Source: Planctomycetota bacterium (GTDB lineage: Bacteria; Planctomycetota; Phycisphaerae; UBA1845). Taken from it: a DNA stretch of 37,208 nucleotides. Numbering within the stretch: the stretch's first letter is position 1; each line of letters begins with the position of its first letter. Made by a program: the position numbers and the translations under genes. Positions 35,456 through 37,208 of the stretch are shown one piece after another. The DNA is taken from positions 1 to 37,208 of the forward strand of contig JAADIU010000184.1 in NCBI GenBank assembly GCA_013151185.1, written 5' to 3'. The notes beneath the pieces were generated by a model. It was given only the letters and a program-made list of their open reading frames with translations, searched no databases and was not told where the DNA came from.

Positions 35456-37164
35456 GACGCGATCTCCGCCGTCGGACCGTTTGTGCTCTCTGTGATTGCG
35501 GCAGCTAGGACATTCCGCTTAATTTTCATGGATGCGGTGCGCGCAAAATCTTCGGGCCATATCAAATAGTCCGCCACACGTTTGTAATCTGGAAGCGCAC
35601 GATTCACCCCTCGAAGCCGCCTCAAAAGATCGTCGTCAAACATTTGCTCGGAGTCGAGACGGAGAACGATCACCAGCGATTCGCGGTGCGCCTTCGCGTT
35701 TGGCCAAAGAAATGCAAATGCGAACACGCAGTATTCCTTTACACCGATCGAACTGAAAGCGTTCTCGATGTCCTCCGGATAAACGTTCTTCCCGCCGGCG
35801 GTCACGATCATATTCTTTCGACGGCCAAGGAGCTGAAGGTGGCCGAACTGATCGATTCGCCCCAGGTCGCCCGTGCAAAGCCAACCGTCCACGATTGCTT
35901 CCTGCGTTTGTTTCGGATCATCAAGGTATCTTGACATTAACGTCTTGCTGCGTACGAGGAGTTCGCCGACGCCGCTATTATCCGGCTGCCTGATTTTTAG
36001 TTCGACACCAGGAAGAGGCGTTCCCACCGTGTCGGCTCGAAAGGGTGTCAGGTCGTTCAGCGTGATCGCGGTGCCGGCTTCGGTCAAGCCGTAGCCGTTT
36101 GCGACGGGTATGCCCAGGTCGTAGAAGAACTGCAGGACGTCGGGCTCGGTGAACGCCCCACCGACAAAGAGCGCTTTGAGGCGGCCACCGAATCGGTCGT
36201 GGACTTTGCGAAGCAACCGACGACTCAACTCGACATTCGGACCGCGTCGGGTAAGCAGGCGATTGAGAGAAATCGCAGCACGCAGCATCCACGACTTGGG
36301 CGGTGACAGTTCGTCGAACTTTGTTTGCAAGCCTGCCCGAAGATTCTTGAGTACCATCGGTACGAGAGCCATATAGGTGATTTCGTACTTGGCAAAGGCG
36401 GCCATGATGAATTCGGGGCGCAGGCTTCGCAAATGCACAACCGCTGCCCCACATACAAACGGTCCGACAAACCCGACCATGAAGTCGATCGCGTGGTTCG
36501 TTGGCAGGATGCTCAGGTATCGGTCGCCCGCATCAAAGTTGTAAACTTGCAGCAACGCCTTGCACTGTTCGAGATAGTTGCCGTGGGTCAGCACGCAGCC
36601 CTTGGGGCTTCCACCGGTGCCGGACGAATAAACGATGCACGCATCATCTTCGCGCGATCTGGGCACGATCCCGCTGGCCATCCGGCCTTCGCAATCTTCC
36701 CATCGCGTCGCGCCGAACAGGTCTGCCTTTGCAGGGGCTTCGGTAACAAGAATCGTTTGCACAGCCAGCGAGTCAAACTCCGCCGACGAAGCGATCGAAC
36801 GCCACAAGTGATACTCAATAAGCAAGCCGCGCGATCGGGAGTGGTTCAACAGAAAAATGTGTTCGTCACCGGTCAGTTTGTAGTCGAGAGGAACCAGCAC
36901 CCCCCCACCGAAAAAAACCGCACCTGCACTGATCAACCACTTTGACTGGTTGGTCATGATGATAGCCGCCCGATCACCACCAGCGAACCCAACCGCCTGC
37001 AATCCGCCGGCGAGTTTTTCAACCTGCGCGGCATACTCGCGATATGAAATACGGGCGTTTTCGCGATCGCGGTTGGCTTCGATCAGGCAAATCTGATCGG
37101 GATAGGCGTCTGTCGCAGCGCGAAGCGCATCTGCCAGAGATTGGCATTGATCAAGGTTGATCAT
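35452..37164 (-). CDS. AMP-binding acyl-CoA synthetase / fatty acid ligase
   Basis: [80 protein letters not shown]. Confidence 0.94.
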   Translation of the reverse strand: MINLDQCQSLADALRAATDAYPDQICLIEANRDRENARISYREYAAQVEKLAGGLQAVGFAGGDRAAIIMTNQSKWLISAGAVFFGGGVLVPLDYKLTGDEHIFLLNHSRSRGLLIEYHLWRSIASSAEFDSLAVQTILVTEAPAKADLFGATRWEDCEGRMASGIVPRSREDDACIVYSSGTGGSPKGCVLTHGNYLEQCKALLQVYNFDAGDRYLSILPTNHAIDFMVGFVGPFVCGAAVVHLRSLRPEFIMAAFAKYEITYMALVPMVLKNLRAGLQTKFDELSPPKSWMLRAAISLNRLLTRRGPNVELSRRLLRKVHDRFGGRLKALFVGGAFTEPDVLQFFYDLGIPVANGYGLTEAGTAITLNDLTPFRADTVGTPLPGVELKIRQPDNSGVGELLVRSKTLMSRYLDDPKQTQEAIVDGWLCTGDLGRIDQFGHLQLLGRRKNMIVTAGGKNVYPEDIENAFSSIGVKEYCVFAFAFLWPNAKAHRESLVIVLRLDSEQMFDDDLLRRLRGVNRALPDYKRVADYLIWPEDFARTASMKIKRNVLAAAITESTNGPTAEIAS

Positions 37165-37208
37165 TGGAAGAAGGTCATTAGAGGCGCTGACAGATGCGGT
37201 CGGTGAGC

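Noticed and set aside
37165-37208. Partial minus-strand CDS at the right edge
   Set aside because: Only about 9 codons are visible (LTDRICQRL*), too short to support a feature call.

Overview
This 37.2-kb window is bacterial and gene-dense, and looks like a planctomycete-type genome (inference from gene content). No rRNA, tRNA or CRISPR array was recognised. Left to right it contains: a truncated two-domain GT2 glycosyltransferase, an SSS symporter and murQ (one minus-strand operon); relics of an IS1182-like and an IS630-like transposase; small conserved proteins (DUF2007-like, bPH2 domain); an EF-G paralogue; a rhodanese and MauE/DoxX pair; an HU-like protein; glmM; dnaA with a candidate oriC; a complete STAS-MlaE-MlaF-MlaD lipid-transport operon followed by a geranylgeranyl-reductase-like flavoprotein; an hpf-ptsN-ptsH-ptsI regulatory PTS; a DUF2344 protein and RNase E/G with a ~450-aa low-complexity N-terminal extension; and a PlsC, lipid kinase and acyl-CoA synthetase operon. 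The strongest signal not explained by gene calls is a recurring set of short tandem duplications, mostly 14-18 bp and usually exactly 15 bp. Three of them copy the stop codon of the host gene. Others build repeated pentapeptides in reading frame. A second unexplained signal is a two-copy intergenic element made of a covarying hairpin followed by GCGGCACTGTTC. I see no clear new defence or biosynthetic system here.
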